Assembly (NCBI RefSeq): GCF_030463565.1
Contig: NC_134653.1
Span: 31,805,150 to 31,869,149, forward strand
Direction of reading: 5' to 3'
Length of the DNA: 64,000 nucleotides
Source of the DNA: Pelecanus crispus
Taxonomy: Eukaryota; Chordata; Aves; Pelecaniformes; Pelecanidae
A model generated the notes under the pieces. It was not told the origin of the DNA. It saw only the letters and a list, made by a program, of their open reading frames with translations, and ran no database searches. The translations under genes and the position numbers were made by a program. This document shows, piece by piece, positions 1 through 9,400 of the stretch. Position 1 is the first letter of the stretch; every line of letters begins with the position of its first letter.

Positions 1-2
1 AA

Positions 3-1088
3 AAATACACGAGGAAATCAGTTCGTTTAGTAAGGGATGAAGATGAACCAGGGCCATCACGAGAACCAGAGGAGGAAGAACCCATAAATGAGATGGTGAC
101 CACCCGATCCCTATCCCTGAGTGAGCTGCGAGATATGCGAAAAGATTTTGGTCGTCATCCAGGCGAGCACATCATCACCTGGCTGCTCCGATGCTGGGAT
201 AACGGGGCCAGTAGCCTGGATTTAGAGGGTAGGGAAGCCAAGCAGCTGGGATCCCTTTCCAGGGAAGGGGGCATTGACAAAGCAATTGGAAAAGGGGCAA
301 AACCGCTCAGCCTCTGGAGGCGACTTCTGTCAAGCGTGAAGGAAAGGTATCCCTTCAAGGAGGATGTTTTATACCGCCCAAGCAAATGGACCACCGTAGA
401 GAAAGGTATCCAGTACCTGAGGGAATTAGGCGTGCTGGAGGTGATTTACAGTGACCTGAATGATGAGCGGTTAACCAAAGACCCAGATGAAGTCAGGTGC
501 ACACAATCCATGTGGCGGAAGGTGGTACGGAGCGCACCAGCATCGTATTCCAACTCGTTGGCAATACTAGCCTGGAAAGACGACGAGGCACCAACGGTGG
601 ATGAAGTGGCTAGACAACTCCGGGACTACGAAGAAAAGCTCTCTTCCTCCCTACGGGCCTGTGTCTCGGCTGTGGAAAAACTGTCTGAAAAAATATGCCA
701 AGAGTTCCAACAACTCAGAGAGGATCTGTCCTACTCCCCACCTGCACGGACCAGTGTCTCAGCCATTAGGAGTCAACGTCCCTATGCTCAAGAGAGAGGA
801 TATAGAGGATACACACCACGGGGCACCCTGTGGTTTTACCTGCGTGATTATGGAGAGGACATGAGAAAGTGGGATGGAAAACCCACCTCAACCTTAGAGG
901 CACGGGTGCGTGAATTGCAAGGAAAAACTATTAGAAAAGGCGGTTCTCCCAGGAAAATTGCAGCTCCAGTTTCCAGTGAGCAGTTCCCGAGACAGAGTAA
1001 GAGGGCTAATTTTACTTCCGACCTTGATCAGGGAACTTTTGATTCACATTTACAGGAAGTGAACAACGAATACTGTGACCAGTGTTAG
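3..1088 (+). CDS. gag: Endogenous retroviral Gag, C-terminal part (5' truncated by window)
   Basis: The frame is open from the first bases of the window to a TAG at 1086-1088; the ATG at 93 is internal and is not proposed as the start. The translated part has an acidic stretch (residues EEEEP), then a helical region that includes PGEHIITWLL, which resembles capsid segments of ERV-L-type Gag proteins. No CCHC zinc knuckle is visible; the end is basic and finishes with EYCDQC. Frame is identical to pol downstream, so only the TAG separates the two. Assignment as Gag rests mainly on position upstream of protease-RT and on general character; the capsid call is inference. Confidence 0.8.
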   Translation, partial: KYTRKSVRLVRDEDEPGPSREPEEEEPINEMVTTRSLSLSELRDMRKDFGRHPGEHIITWLLRCWDNGASSLDLEGREAKQLGSLSREGGIDKAIGKGAKPLSLWRRLLSSVKERYPFKEDVLYRPSKWTTVEKGIQYLRELGVLEVIYSDLNDERLTKDPDEVRCTQSMWRKVVRSAPASYSNSLAILAWKDDEAPTVDEVARQLRDYEEKLSSSLRACVSAVEKLSEKICQEFQQLREDLSYSPPARTSVSAIRSQRPYAQERGYRGYTPRGTLWFYLRDYGEDMRKWDGKPTSTLEARVRELQGKTIRKGGSPRKIAAPVSSEQFPRQSKRANFTSDLDQGTFDSHLQEVNNEYCDQC

Positions 1089-1116
1089 AGGGGCCCTGCC
1101 TCCAGCCAGGTGGAGG
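1086..1116 (+). promoter_or_regulatory. Candidate gag-pol stop read-through site (UAG plus stem-loop)
   Basis: The gag frame ends in TAG and pol continues in the same frame. Ten bases after the TAG, CCTCCA (1099-1104) and TGGAGG (1111-1116) form a perfect 6-bp stem around a 6-base loop. In-frame UAG followed after a short spacer by RNA structure is the arrangement known from gammaretroviruses. That it works here is inference. Confidence 0.55.
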
Positions 1117-4100
1117 AAAGGGACAACCGGGTTTACTGGACTGTGTGGATTCGATGGCCTGGAACGTCAGACCCACAGGAGTATAAGGCTCTAGTGGACA
1201 CTGGTGCACAGTGCACGCTAATGCCATCAAACTATAGAGGGGCAGAACCCATTTGTATTTCTGGAGTGACAGGGGGATCCCAACAGCTAACTGTACTGGA
1301 AGCTGAAGTGAGCCTAACTGGGAATGAGTGGCAAAAGCACCCCATTGTGACTGGCCCAGATGCTCCGTGCATCCTTGGCATAGACTACCTCAGGAGAGGG
1401 TATTTCAAGGACCCAAAAGGGTACCGGTGGGCTTTTGGTATAGCTGCTTTGGAGACAGAGGAAATTAAACAGTTGTCCACCTTGCCCGGTCTCTCAGAGG
1501 ACCCTTCAATTGTAGGGTTGCTGAAGGTTGAGGAACAACAGGTGCCGATTGCTACCACAACTGTGCACAGGCGGCAATATCGCACCAACCGAGACTCCCT
1601 GATTCCCATCCATAACCTGATTCGTCGACTGGAGAGCCAGGGAGTGATCAGCAAGACTCGCTCACCCTTTAACAGTCCCATATGGCCAGTGCGAAAGTCT
1701 AATGGGGAGTGGAGACTAACAGTGGACTATCGTGGCCTGAACGAAGTTACACCGCCGCTGAGTGCTGCCGTGCCAGACATGCTAGAACTTCAATATGAAC
1801 TGGAGTCAAAGGCAGCTAAGTGGTATGCCACAATTGATATTGCTAATGCATTTTTCTCCATCCCTTTGGCAGCAGAGTGCAGACCCCAGTTTGCTTTTAC
1901 CTGGAGGGGTGTTCAGTACACCTGGAACCGACTGCCCCAGGGGTGGAAGCACAGCCCCACCATTTGCCATGGACTGATCCAGACAGCACTGGAACAGGGT
2001 GAAGCTCCAGAACATCTGCAGTACATTGATGACATCATTGTGTGGGGCAATACAGCAGAAGAAGTTTTTGAGAAGGGAAAGAAAATAGTCCAAATCCTTC
2101 TGAAGGCTGGTTTTGCCATAAAACAGAGTAAGGTCAAGGGGCCTGCACAGGAGATCCAGTTTTTAGGAATAAAATGGCAAGATGGACGTCGTCAGATCCC
2201 AATGGATGTGATCAACAAAATAACAGCTATGTCCCCACCAACTAGCAAAAAGGAAACACAAGCTTTCTTAGGCGTTGTGGGGTTTTGGAGAATGCATATT
2301 CCAAATTACAGCCAGATCGTAAGCCCTCTCTATCAAGTGACCCGGAAGAAGAATGAATTCAAATGGGGCCCTGAGCAACAACAAGCCTTTGAACAAATTA
2401 AACGTGAGATAGTTCATGCAGTAGCCCTTGGGCCAGTCCGGGCAGGGCAGGATATTAAAAATGTGCTCTACACCGCAGCCGGGGAGAATGGCCCTACCTG
2501 GAGCCTCTGGCAGAAAGCACCAGGGGAGACTCGAGGTCGACCCCTAGGGTTTTGGAGTCGGGGATACAGAGGATCCGAAGCCCGCTACACTCCAACTGAG
2601 AAAGAGATACTGGCAGCATATGAAGGGGTTCGAGCTGCTTCAGAAGTGGTTGGTACTGAAGCACAGCTCCTGCTGGCACCCCGACTGCCGGTGTTGGGCT
2701 GGATGTTCAAAGGGAGGGTCCCCTCTACACATCATGCAACTGATGCTACATGGAGTAAGTGGGTTGCATTGATCACACAACGGGCTCGAATAGGAAACCC
2801 CAGTCGCCCAGGAATCCTGGAAGTGATCATGGACTGGCCAGAAGGAAAAAACATTAGAATATCACCAGAGAAGGAGGTGACACGTGCTGAAGAGGCCCCA
2901 CTGTATAATAAATTGCCAGAAAATGAAAAGCAATATGCCCTGTTCACTGATGGGTCCTGTCGTCTCGTGGGAAAGCATCGGAGGTGGAAAGCTGCTGTAT
3001 GGAGTCCTATACGACAAGTCGCAGAAACTGCTGAAGGAGAAGGGGAGTCGAGTCAGTTTGCAGAGGTGAAAGCCATCCAGCTGGCTTTAGATATTGCTGA
3101 AAGAGAAAAGTGGCCAGTCCTTTATCTCTATACTGACTCATGGATGGTGGCAAATGCCCTGTGGGGGTGGCTGCAGCAATGGAAGCAGAGCAACTGGCAG
3201 CGCAGAGGCAAACCAATCTGGGCTGCCGCATTGTGGCAAGATATTGCTGCCCGGGTAGAGAACCTGGTTGTAAAAGTTCGTCATGTAGATGCTCATGTAC
3301 CTAAGAGTCGGGCCACTGAAGAACATCAAAACAACCAGCAAGTAGATCAGGCTGCTAAGATTGAAGTGGCTCAGGTGGATTTGGACTGGCAACATAAGGG
3401 TGAATTATTTATAGCTCGGTGGGCCCATGATGCCTCAGGCCATCAAGGAAGGGATGCAACGTATAAATGGGCTCGTGATCGAGGGGTGGACTTAACTATG
3501 GACAGTATTGCACAGGTTATTCATGAGTGTGAAACATGCGCTGCAATCAAGCAAGCCAAGCAGTTCAAGCCCCTTGGGTATAGTGAACGATGGCTGAAAT
3601 ATAAATATGGGGAGGCCTGGCAGATTGATTACATCACGCTCCCACAGACCCGCCAGGGCAAGCGCTATGTGCTCACCATGGTGGAAGCAACCACTGGATG
3701 GCTGGAAACATATCCCGTGCCCCATGCCACCGCCCGGAACACCATCCTGGGCCTTGAAAAGCAAGTCCTGTGGCGACATGGCACCCCAGAAAGAATTGAG
3801 TCAGACAACGGGACTCATTTCCGAAACAACCTCATAGACACCTGGGCCAAAGAGCACGGCATTGAGTGGGTGTATCACATCCCTTACCATGCACCAGCCT
3901 CTGGGAAAATTGAGCGATACAATGGATTGTTAAAGACTACCCTGAGAGCAATGGGTGGTGGGACGTTTAAACATTGGGATACGCATTTAGCAAAAGCCAC
4001 CTGGTTAGTCAACACCAGGGGATCTGCCAATCGAGCTGGCCCTGCCCAATCAAAACTTTTACGTACTGTAGAAGGAGATAAAGTTCCTGTAGTGCACATG

Positions 4101-4274
4101 AAAAATATGCTGGGGAAGACAGTCTGGGTTACTTCCCCCTCTGGCAAAGGCAAACCCATTCGTGGGATTGCTTTTGCTCAAGGACCTGGGTGCACTTGGT
4201 GGGTGATGCGAAAGGATGGGGAAGCCCAATGTGTACCTCAAGGGAATTTGATTTTGGGTGAAAATAGCCAATGA
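1089..4274 (+). CDS. pol: Endogenous retroviral Pol (protease, reverse transcriptase, RNase H, integrase)
   Basis: This frame is open for over 1,050 codons, with no in-frame ATG at its beginning: the codon at 1110 is GTG, so expression would rely on read-through of the gag TAG. Counting from 1110, the protease active site DTGA is at residues 30-33. Reverse transcriptase shows LPQGW and the catalytic YIDD at 305-308. RNase H shows TDGSC with Asp614. The integrase has an HHCC-like zinc site (H-x4-H, then CETC) and a catalytic triad D840, D899, E935 with the classic D,D-35-E spacing. No dUTPase segment was recognised. All catalytic residues that I can place are present, so the copy looks coding-competent in this part. 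Transcription would run antisense to KNTC1. Confidence 0.95.
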   Translation, partial: RGPASSQVEERDNRVYWTVWIRWPGTSDPQEYKALVDTGAQCTLMPSNYRGAEPICISGVTGGSQQLTVLEAEVSLTGNEWQKHPIVTGPDAPCILGIDYLRRGYFKDPKGYRWAFGIAALETEEIKQLSTLPGLSEDPSIVGLLKVEEQQVPIATTTVHRRQYRTNRDSLIPIHNLIRRLESQGVISKTRSPFNSPIWPVRKSNGEWRLTVDYRGLNEVTPPLSAAVPDMLELQYELESKAAKWYATIDIANAFFSIPLAAECRPQFAFTWRGVQYTWNRLPQGWKHSPTICHGLIQTALEQGEAPEHLQYIDDIIVWGNTAEEVFEKGKKIVQILLKAGFAIKQSKVKGPAQEIQFLGIKWQDGRRQIPMDVINKITAMSPPTSKKETQAFLGVVGFWRMHIPNYSQIVSPLYQVTRKKNEFKWGPEQQQAFEQIKREIVHAVALGPVRAGQDIKNVLYTAAGENGPTWSLWQKAPGETRGRPLGFWSRGYRGSEARYTPTEKEILAAYEGVRAASEVVGTEAQLLLAPRLPVLGWMFKGRVPSTHHATDATWSKWVALITQRARIGNPSRPGILEVIMDWPEGKNIRISPEKEVTRAEEAPLYNKLPENEKQYALFTDGSCRLVGKHRRWKAAVWSPIRQVAETAEGEGESSQFAEVKAIQLALDIAEREKWPVLYLYTDSWMVANALWGWLQQWKQSNWQRRGKPIWAAALWQDIAARVENLVVKVRHVDAHVPKSRATEEHQNNQQVDQAAKIEVAQVDLDWQHKGELFIARWAHDASGHQGRDATYKWARDRGVDLTMDSIAQVIHECETCAAIKQAKQFKPLGYSERWLKYKYGEAWQIDYITLPQTRQGKRYVLTMVEATTGWLETYPVPHATARNTILGLEKQVLWRHGTPERIESDNGTHFRNNLIDTWAKEHGIEWVYHIPYHAPASGKIERYNGLLKTTLRAMGGGTFKHWDTHLAKATWLVNTRGSANRAGPAQSKLLRTVEGDKVPVVHMKNMLGKTVWVTSPSGKGKPIRGIAFAQGPGCTWWVMRKDGEAQCVPQGNLILGENSQ

Positions 4275-4743
4275 ACTGAATTGTATAATATTAATTGCTT
4301 TATAATACTGTATGTTATCTCTTAACTATATGTTATCTCTTAACTGCATGTTAATATAATAATATAGTAGGTTAATATTAAGTATATAATACTATATATT
4401 ATGATTGCTATATGCCGCATATGAATGGTATTGCAGTAAGAATTGCCCAGCCTAAGGAAAATGAACTTTGATGAAACCATGTTGGAATGAGAACTGACTT
4501 CAGCATGCAACAGTCCAACACTGCACACCACCTGTCCTGCTCTGAAAGACTGTGATGACAGATGGAACCCAAAGTCATGGGCTAAATGAACTCAATGGAC
4601 ATTTTAGAGGGATGGGCCATAGACGAAGGGAATGATATCTGTGTGTATATCAAGATAGGGAAAGGGGTGGTGATTAATTGGAACACATTGGAAAGGGGAG
4701 GGCCTGTGCATGACGCAGATGGTATAGAATAAGGGGTGGATAC
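4275..4743 (+). other. Provirus 3' non-coding stretch between pol and LTR
   Basis: AT-rich for the first 150 bases, then mixed sequence with no reading frame of note and nothing env-like. Purine-rich runs just before the LTR (near 4690-4703 and 4728-4740) could supply the polypurine tract that primes plus-strand synthesis, but I cannot tell which is used. Confidence 0.6.
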
Positions 4744-5314
4744 TGTCCTGGTTTCGGCTGGGATAGAGTTAATTTTCTTCCTAACAGCAGGCATAGTGCT
4801 GTGTTTTGGATTTAGTAGGAGAAGAATGTTGATAACAGGCTGATGTTTTTAGTTGTTGCTGAGTACTGCTTATGCTAGTCAAGGACTTTTTCAGCTTCCC
4901 ATGCTCTGCCAGGCGCACAAGAAACTGGGAGGGGGCACAGCCAGAATAGTTGATCCAAACTGACCAAAGGGCTATTCCATACCATATGACGTCATGCTCA
5001 GTATATAAACTGGGGGGGGTTGGCCGGGGAGCAGCAATCGCTGCTCGGGAACTGTCTGGGTATCGGTCGGCGGGTGGTGAGCAATTGCATTGTGCATCAC
5101 TTGCTTCGTGTATCATTATTATTATTATCATTATTATACTGTTACTATTAGCATTACTATTTTACTTTATTTCAATTATTAAACTGTTCTTATCTCAGCC
5201 CAGGAGTGTTTCTCACTCTTACTCCTCCAATTCTCTCCCCCATCCCATCGGGGTAGGGGGAGCGAGCGAGCGGCTGCGTGGTGCTTAGTTGCTGGCTGGG
5301 GCTAAACCACGACA
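4744..5314 (+). repeat. 3' LTR of the provirus
   Basis: The LTR starts TGTCCTGGTTTCGGCTGGG and ends GGCTAAACCACGACA, giving the TG...CA termini, about 571 bp. The same family recurs as solo copies at 14951-15503, 42630-43207 and 46601-47130 and as a scrap at 28278-28364, which defines the ends well. It holds a TATA box, a palindromic CRE-type motif, a G-rich run and an ATT/ATC-type trinucleotide-rich stretch near 5115-5150. The right flank begins AACAT; the partner target duplication is outside the window. Confidence 0.93.
4987..5046 (+). promoter_or_regulatory. LTR core promoter (CRE motif, TATA box, hairpin)
   Basis: TGACGTCA (4987-4994) is a perfect CREB/ATF palindrome. It is followed by a TATA box (GTATATAAAC, 5001-5010), a G run, and then a perfect 7-bp hairpin GAGCAGC-AATC-GCTGCTC (5029-5046) at about the distance expected for the transcription start. 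The solo LTRs carry altered versions of the CRE. Confidence 0.6.
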
Positions 5315-6439
5315 AACATCTAGGCACCTATTTAAAAAACTATGAGTTAGTCATGCTTGTGTAGGTTTAATTTAAACCTCACATTTTCTAGCGGTCTGGT
5401 TTACACTTTTAGCATGGTGAATGTGCCATCATGATACCTTTGTTAAATGCGCAGTTTGCCAGGCTTGTAGAGTCCAAAGGATACAGCTTGTTCTCTGAAA
5501 GACAGACAAATACACATCAGGAGTGTGCCAAGATCTCAGCAACACTATGAAGCCTGGAAGTACCTTAAAAATACTGTACTTCAGGGACAGTACATAAAAT
5601 ACAGACATATGAACTCTAAGAGTCACAATTGCTATTTTTTACTGTGCCTAATCAGAAGTTATTTTATAGAAAATATTTTATATTTTATATTATATTTTCA
5701 AATGCACAAAGGAATACAAATCAACAGTTTGCAGTAACTACTTTGTGTGCAAATCCTTTTGTCTTGATAAGACAGTCGATACAAACACTTCATCTGTGAA
5801 GGTAATAAATCTATTCAAATCAATCAAACATATGCTTTATAGGTAGATTTAGCACTGTGCAACAGTATTTGCAGTTATATGCTTTTTAATACACCAATGA
5901 CACATTAAGAAAGAAAGCATACACATCAGGAAGTATTAAAAATAAATAATTCTAAAATATTCAGTGCTGCTTTTAGAGAGCTGAAAGCATCTTTTTTCAG
6001 CACCTACAATGCTGTAGAGTTCTGGTTTGTAATACTTGAAATTTTCAAAAAGTTGTGTGTATTTACAATGGTATATAATACAAGGACAATCATTTTAGAA
6101 TAAGCTGAAATTCGTCTTGATAAAATCCTGTCTCCATTAGACCAGAAGATGTCTAGAGAAGATTGTAAGAACAGGGCAAGTTTATAGTAACACTTCTCCA
6201 GAGCATTTTCCATGTCTTCAGGTATTCGTCATTCAGATTATTGCTGAACCAGAACAAAAACCAAAGTCATCTTTACATTCTATACCCTCCCCCAATGGAT
6301 ATTTCTTTCATGGAGTTTGTCTAATTGAGATCTGAGGTGATAATTGCCACACACGTGCTGAATTATTTATATTCCTAGATAAAAATCAGTATAAAATACA
6401 GATTGTATATTGACTCAATGTTCAGGAAAGCAAGTTTAC
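5315..6439 (-). other. KNTC1: KNTC1 intron segment between provirus and exon 6440-6581
   Basis: Mostly AT-rich intron. On the minus strand, 6130-6230 can be read as a stretch ending in KLALFLQSS, which resembles the part of KNTC1 that should come next (human ELALRFVVGS). The frame has a stop just upstream, the phase does not join the preceding exon, and no clear donor follows. I leave it as a possible exon or exon remnant, not an annotated one. Confidence 0.35.
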
Positions 6440-9400
6440 CACAAACAGGCAGAAGAGAAGAAATAGTTTCATATGCAACTGGAAGAGCTATCTGTGGATC
6501 AAGAACTATTCCATCTTCATTAAAGAAGTCATCATAAGTCCACTCTTCATAAGGATCTTTATCTCCTCCAAAAGATGTTGTCTGAAAAAGAACATTGCCA
6601 AAAGTACTCACAATGAAAAGAACAGCTAATAAGTCTACTAACAAACTAAGTATTGCAAGAGATTCCAGTTTTCAAATACAGGAATAGAACATGAACTTCT
6701 ATTTCAAAATGGATTCTACTATGCTACTTTTTGTTAAATGGCCAGTAGCATTAAACTCACTTCCTCTTTAGAGTGGCCACATTTCTTTTTAACGTTGCAG
6801 TTATTTAGTTTTACAGCCAAAATGCGTTCTCAATTAATTTAACAGAGGCTTTCATAAACGTTCTTGGCCAAATATTACAAGCAAACATTTTTCAAATGGA
6901 ACATTTAAAAAAAAAAAATTAATGCATAAATATGCTTGCCTAGCCACTTTGATCTATTCCGCTCAAACTGTAAGAGCCCATTCATTTCAAGTAGCTTAAA
7001 GTACTGCTTGACCTGAACAAAAAACAAAGATGCTATTCAAGAACTTGATCCATCTTAAAGTTTTATAAAACTGTTGGGAATGCCTTCACGTAATACATGC
7101 ATTTAAAAATCAAACACTCCCTGCCATATTTTACCTATTTAAAAGAAAAAAAAAAAAAAACCAAAACAAAACAAAAAAAACCAACCTTTTTTAAAGTCAG
7201 CTCTCTACGCTCTCTAGCAGTCCTGGCAGCAGCTATTCAATAAAATCACTAATATTTTCAGTCACATTAGCAGGATTTATTACACTGAAGTGGAGAATGC
7301 TATTTGTGCTTGTGCCACAGCTGTACTGCTTTTAGTACTCAAATCAGTTTACTCTTTATGCTGAAGTACACACATATTTGGGGAAATTTTTATTTGTAGA
7401 GCTGTGTGGGGTTTTGTTGTTGTTTGCTTTTTAAACAAACTGATTAAATAGTACTGGAGAAATAGGAAAAAAAAATGTATGTACAGTGAACACTATTCAG
7501 TCAATCAAGACATTACATATACTAAAAAAATATATTTAAGTTAGCAGAAAATACCTTTGCTGTAAATCCATAGTTTTCTATCTGGCATTGTCTGTAAATT
7601 TCCTTGGCAGCCAAAGTATATTTACATAGTTCTAGAGAATCTAATAGCAAATCTGTAAAAATATTAAGATCATTAGCATACTATGAATGGAAGGTTCGTA
7701 TGTCCTATTAAAAGGAAAGAATTTTCTGCAGCACCTATTTTTACAGAGGCATATACAGAAATTCACTTTGTTTTCATGTTTATTAAATATTGTTTGGAAA
7801 GTTGGATTCCTAACATGAACACAAGTAAATGATAATAGTCAGTACCTGGACTACATATTGTAGCTGCTTGGCAAGCCATTTCATAGATCACTGCTGGAAG
7901 ATTCATATCTTTAGGAGTGATCATTGGAACATCAGATCCCAACATATGACAAAGCCTTTGACATGCTGAAAACAGCAGCTTCCCTGTTTCTTCATTACAG
8001 TGATTTTCATAGAACTCCCTATTAAAAAAAAAAAAGGATGTTAAAAATAAATTAAAAAAAAGTCCTTAGGGCTTTTACTTAAGGCCACATTCTGTTCTAA
8101 TTATTTAATTCTCTTTTACTTATTTCACCTATATGACTCACTGCAACTAAAGCTTCTGTGACTGAAGTGAAAAAATACAATGGAGCTTAGCTTAGAGATA
8201 TACACCGAAGCACATAGAACACGTCAATAATAAGAAATATACTTAACATTTTCATCTGATCACTTTTGGGGGGGGAGGTGGTAGTAAGTTTAAATTATCT
8301 GACAGCCTAAGAATGAAGCAGAGACCAGCCAGAAACTACGATGTCGTATGTATAGTCAGTATATAATAGTTTTCTACCCGTGTAAGCCGAGAAGCTCTCA
8401 TAATGGTTATTTAATATCATGCCTTACTTATCTCTCACTATAAAACTGTAGGGAATCTTTCTGCTTCGTAATCACATTATGGTAAAAAAACCAATGGCAA
8501 TTTTCAGAGACGACCAACTTAACTCTACACTCAATGTTGCATACAAGCAATATAAGCATATTGCTTAAACACTCACTTTTAGAAAAAAACCAAAACACCC
8601 CTTTCCTTTGCTCTACATCTAATTACTTCTTAGAAGTATCAGAAATAGTACAGAAAAGTCCATTAAGTTATAGTCTTGAAAATCTCTGCAGTTTTACCTG
8701 CATATTTTTACAGCATCTTCAACTTTTCCAGCATCTAGTGCTCTCAAGGCCAGTTTTTCTCCCAGTTCTTGCTCTGACCTTTGCAGGAGCAAAGCCAGTC
8801 TATACAACCTCGATTCAGTAGAACGGTTCTTGGTTTTACCATCTTCTGAATTGCAATTCATTGTTTGCACTTTTCTAGGCTTTGATAAAGATCTGACAGT
8901 TTCATAAGCTTTTATGTGCTTCTCAAGAAGCCGAGACATCAGTGAAGGATTCCTAAATTCTTCGACTGAAAGAAAGATATCAAAATCTTCCTGCAACAAA
9001 ATAATAAGATTATATATTTGTATTCATGTAACTTCCTTTAAAAATGTTGGGAGGGTTTTTTTTGTTAAAATGTTTTTATTTCTTGTTTCATTCTTAGAGG
9101 AATACTTTCAGTACAAAGTTGACTTTACTAGTTTTTACCAATTACTGATTTATGTAATAAACTAGAGAATTTTGCTAGGCAGTAGGTAAGCAAAATAAAA
9201 AAAGCTGAAGGATACTGCATGCTCAAATGCTGTATTAAATAATTTAAGTTTACAAACTATAATAAGGCCTTAATAACATATTACAGTACTCTATCATGAA
9301 ATCATTGAAGTGTTAGCAATTAAGACTTTCGGGACAGTATCTAATTTTTTGGTTTAAATGGACAAATGAGTTCCAGTAATTGGAAAATTTCCCAGGCACT

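Larger units (their letters stand above)
1..5314 (+). mobile_element. ERV-L-like endogenous retrovirus, 3' part
   Basis: The window opens inside a provirus. In order it shows the end of gag (to 1088), pol (1089-4274), a short non-coding stretch and a 3' LTR (4744-5314); the 5' LTR and most of gag lie before base 1. Gag and pol are open throughout, so the copy is young or was recently active. There is no env-like reading frame between pol and the LTR. Lack of env, the YIDD reverse transcriptase motif, and 5-bp target duplications around solo LTRs of the same family in this window all fit class III (ERV-L) elements. The first host exon to the right (6440-6581, minus strand) is an internal KNTC1 exon ending in a good donor, so I infer the provirus sits antisense in a KNTC1 intron. 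Confidence 0.9.

Noticed and set aside
4275-4743. Possible env or accessory gene in the provirus
   Set aside because: No open frame of useful length and no signal peptide or membrane segment; the longest minus-strand frame has no recognisable motif.
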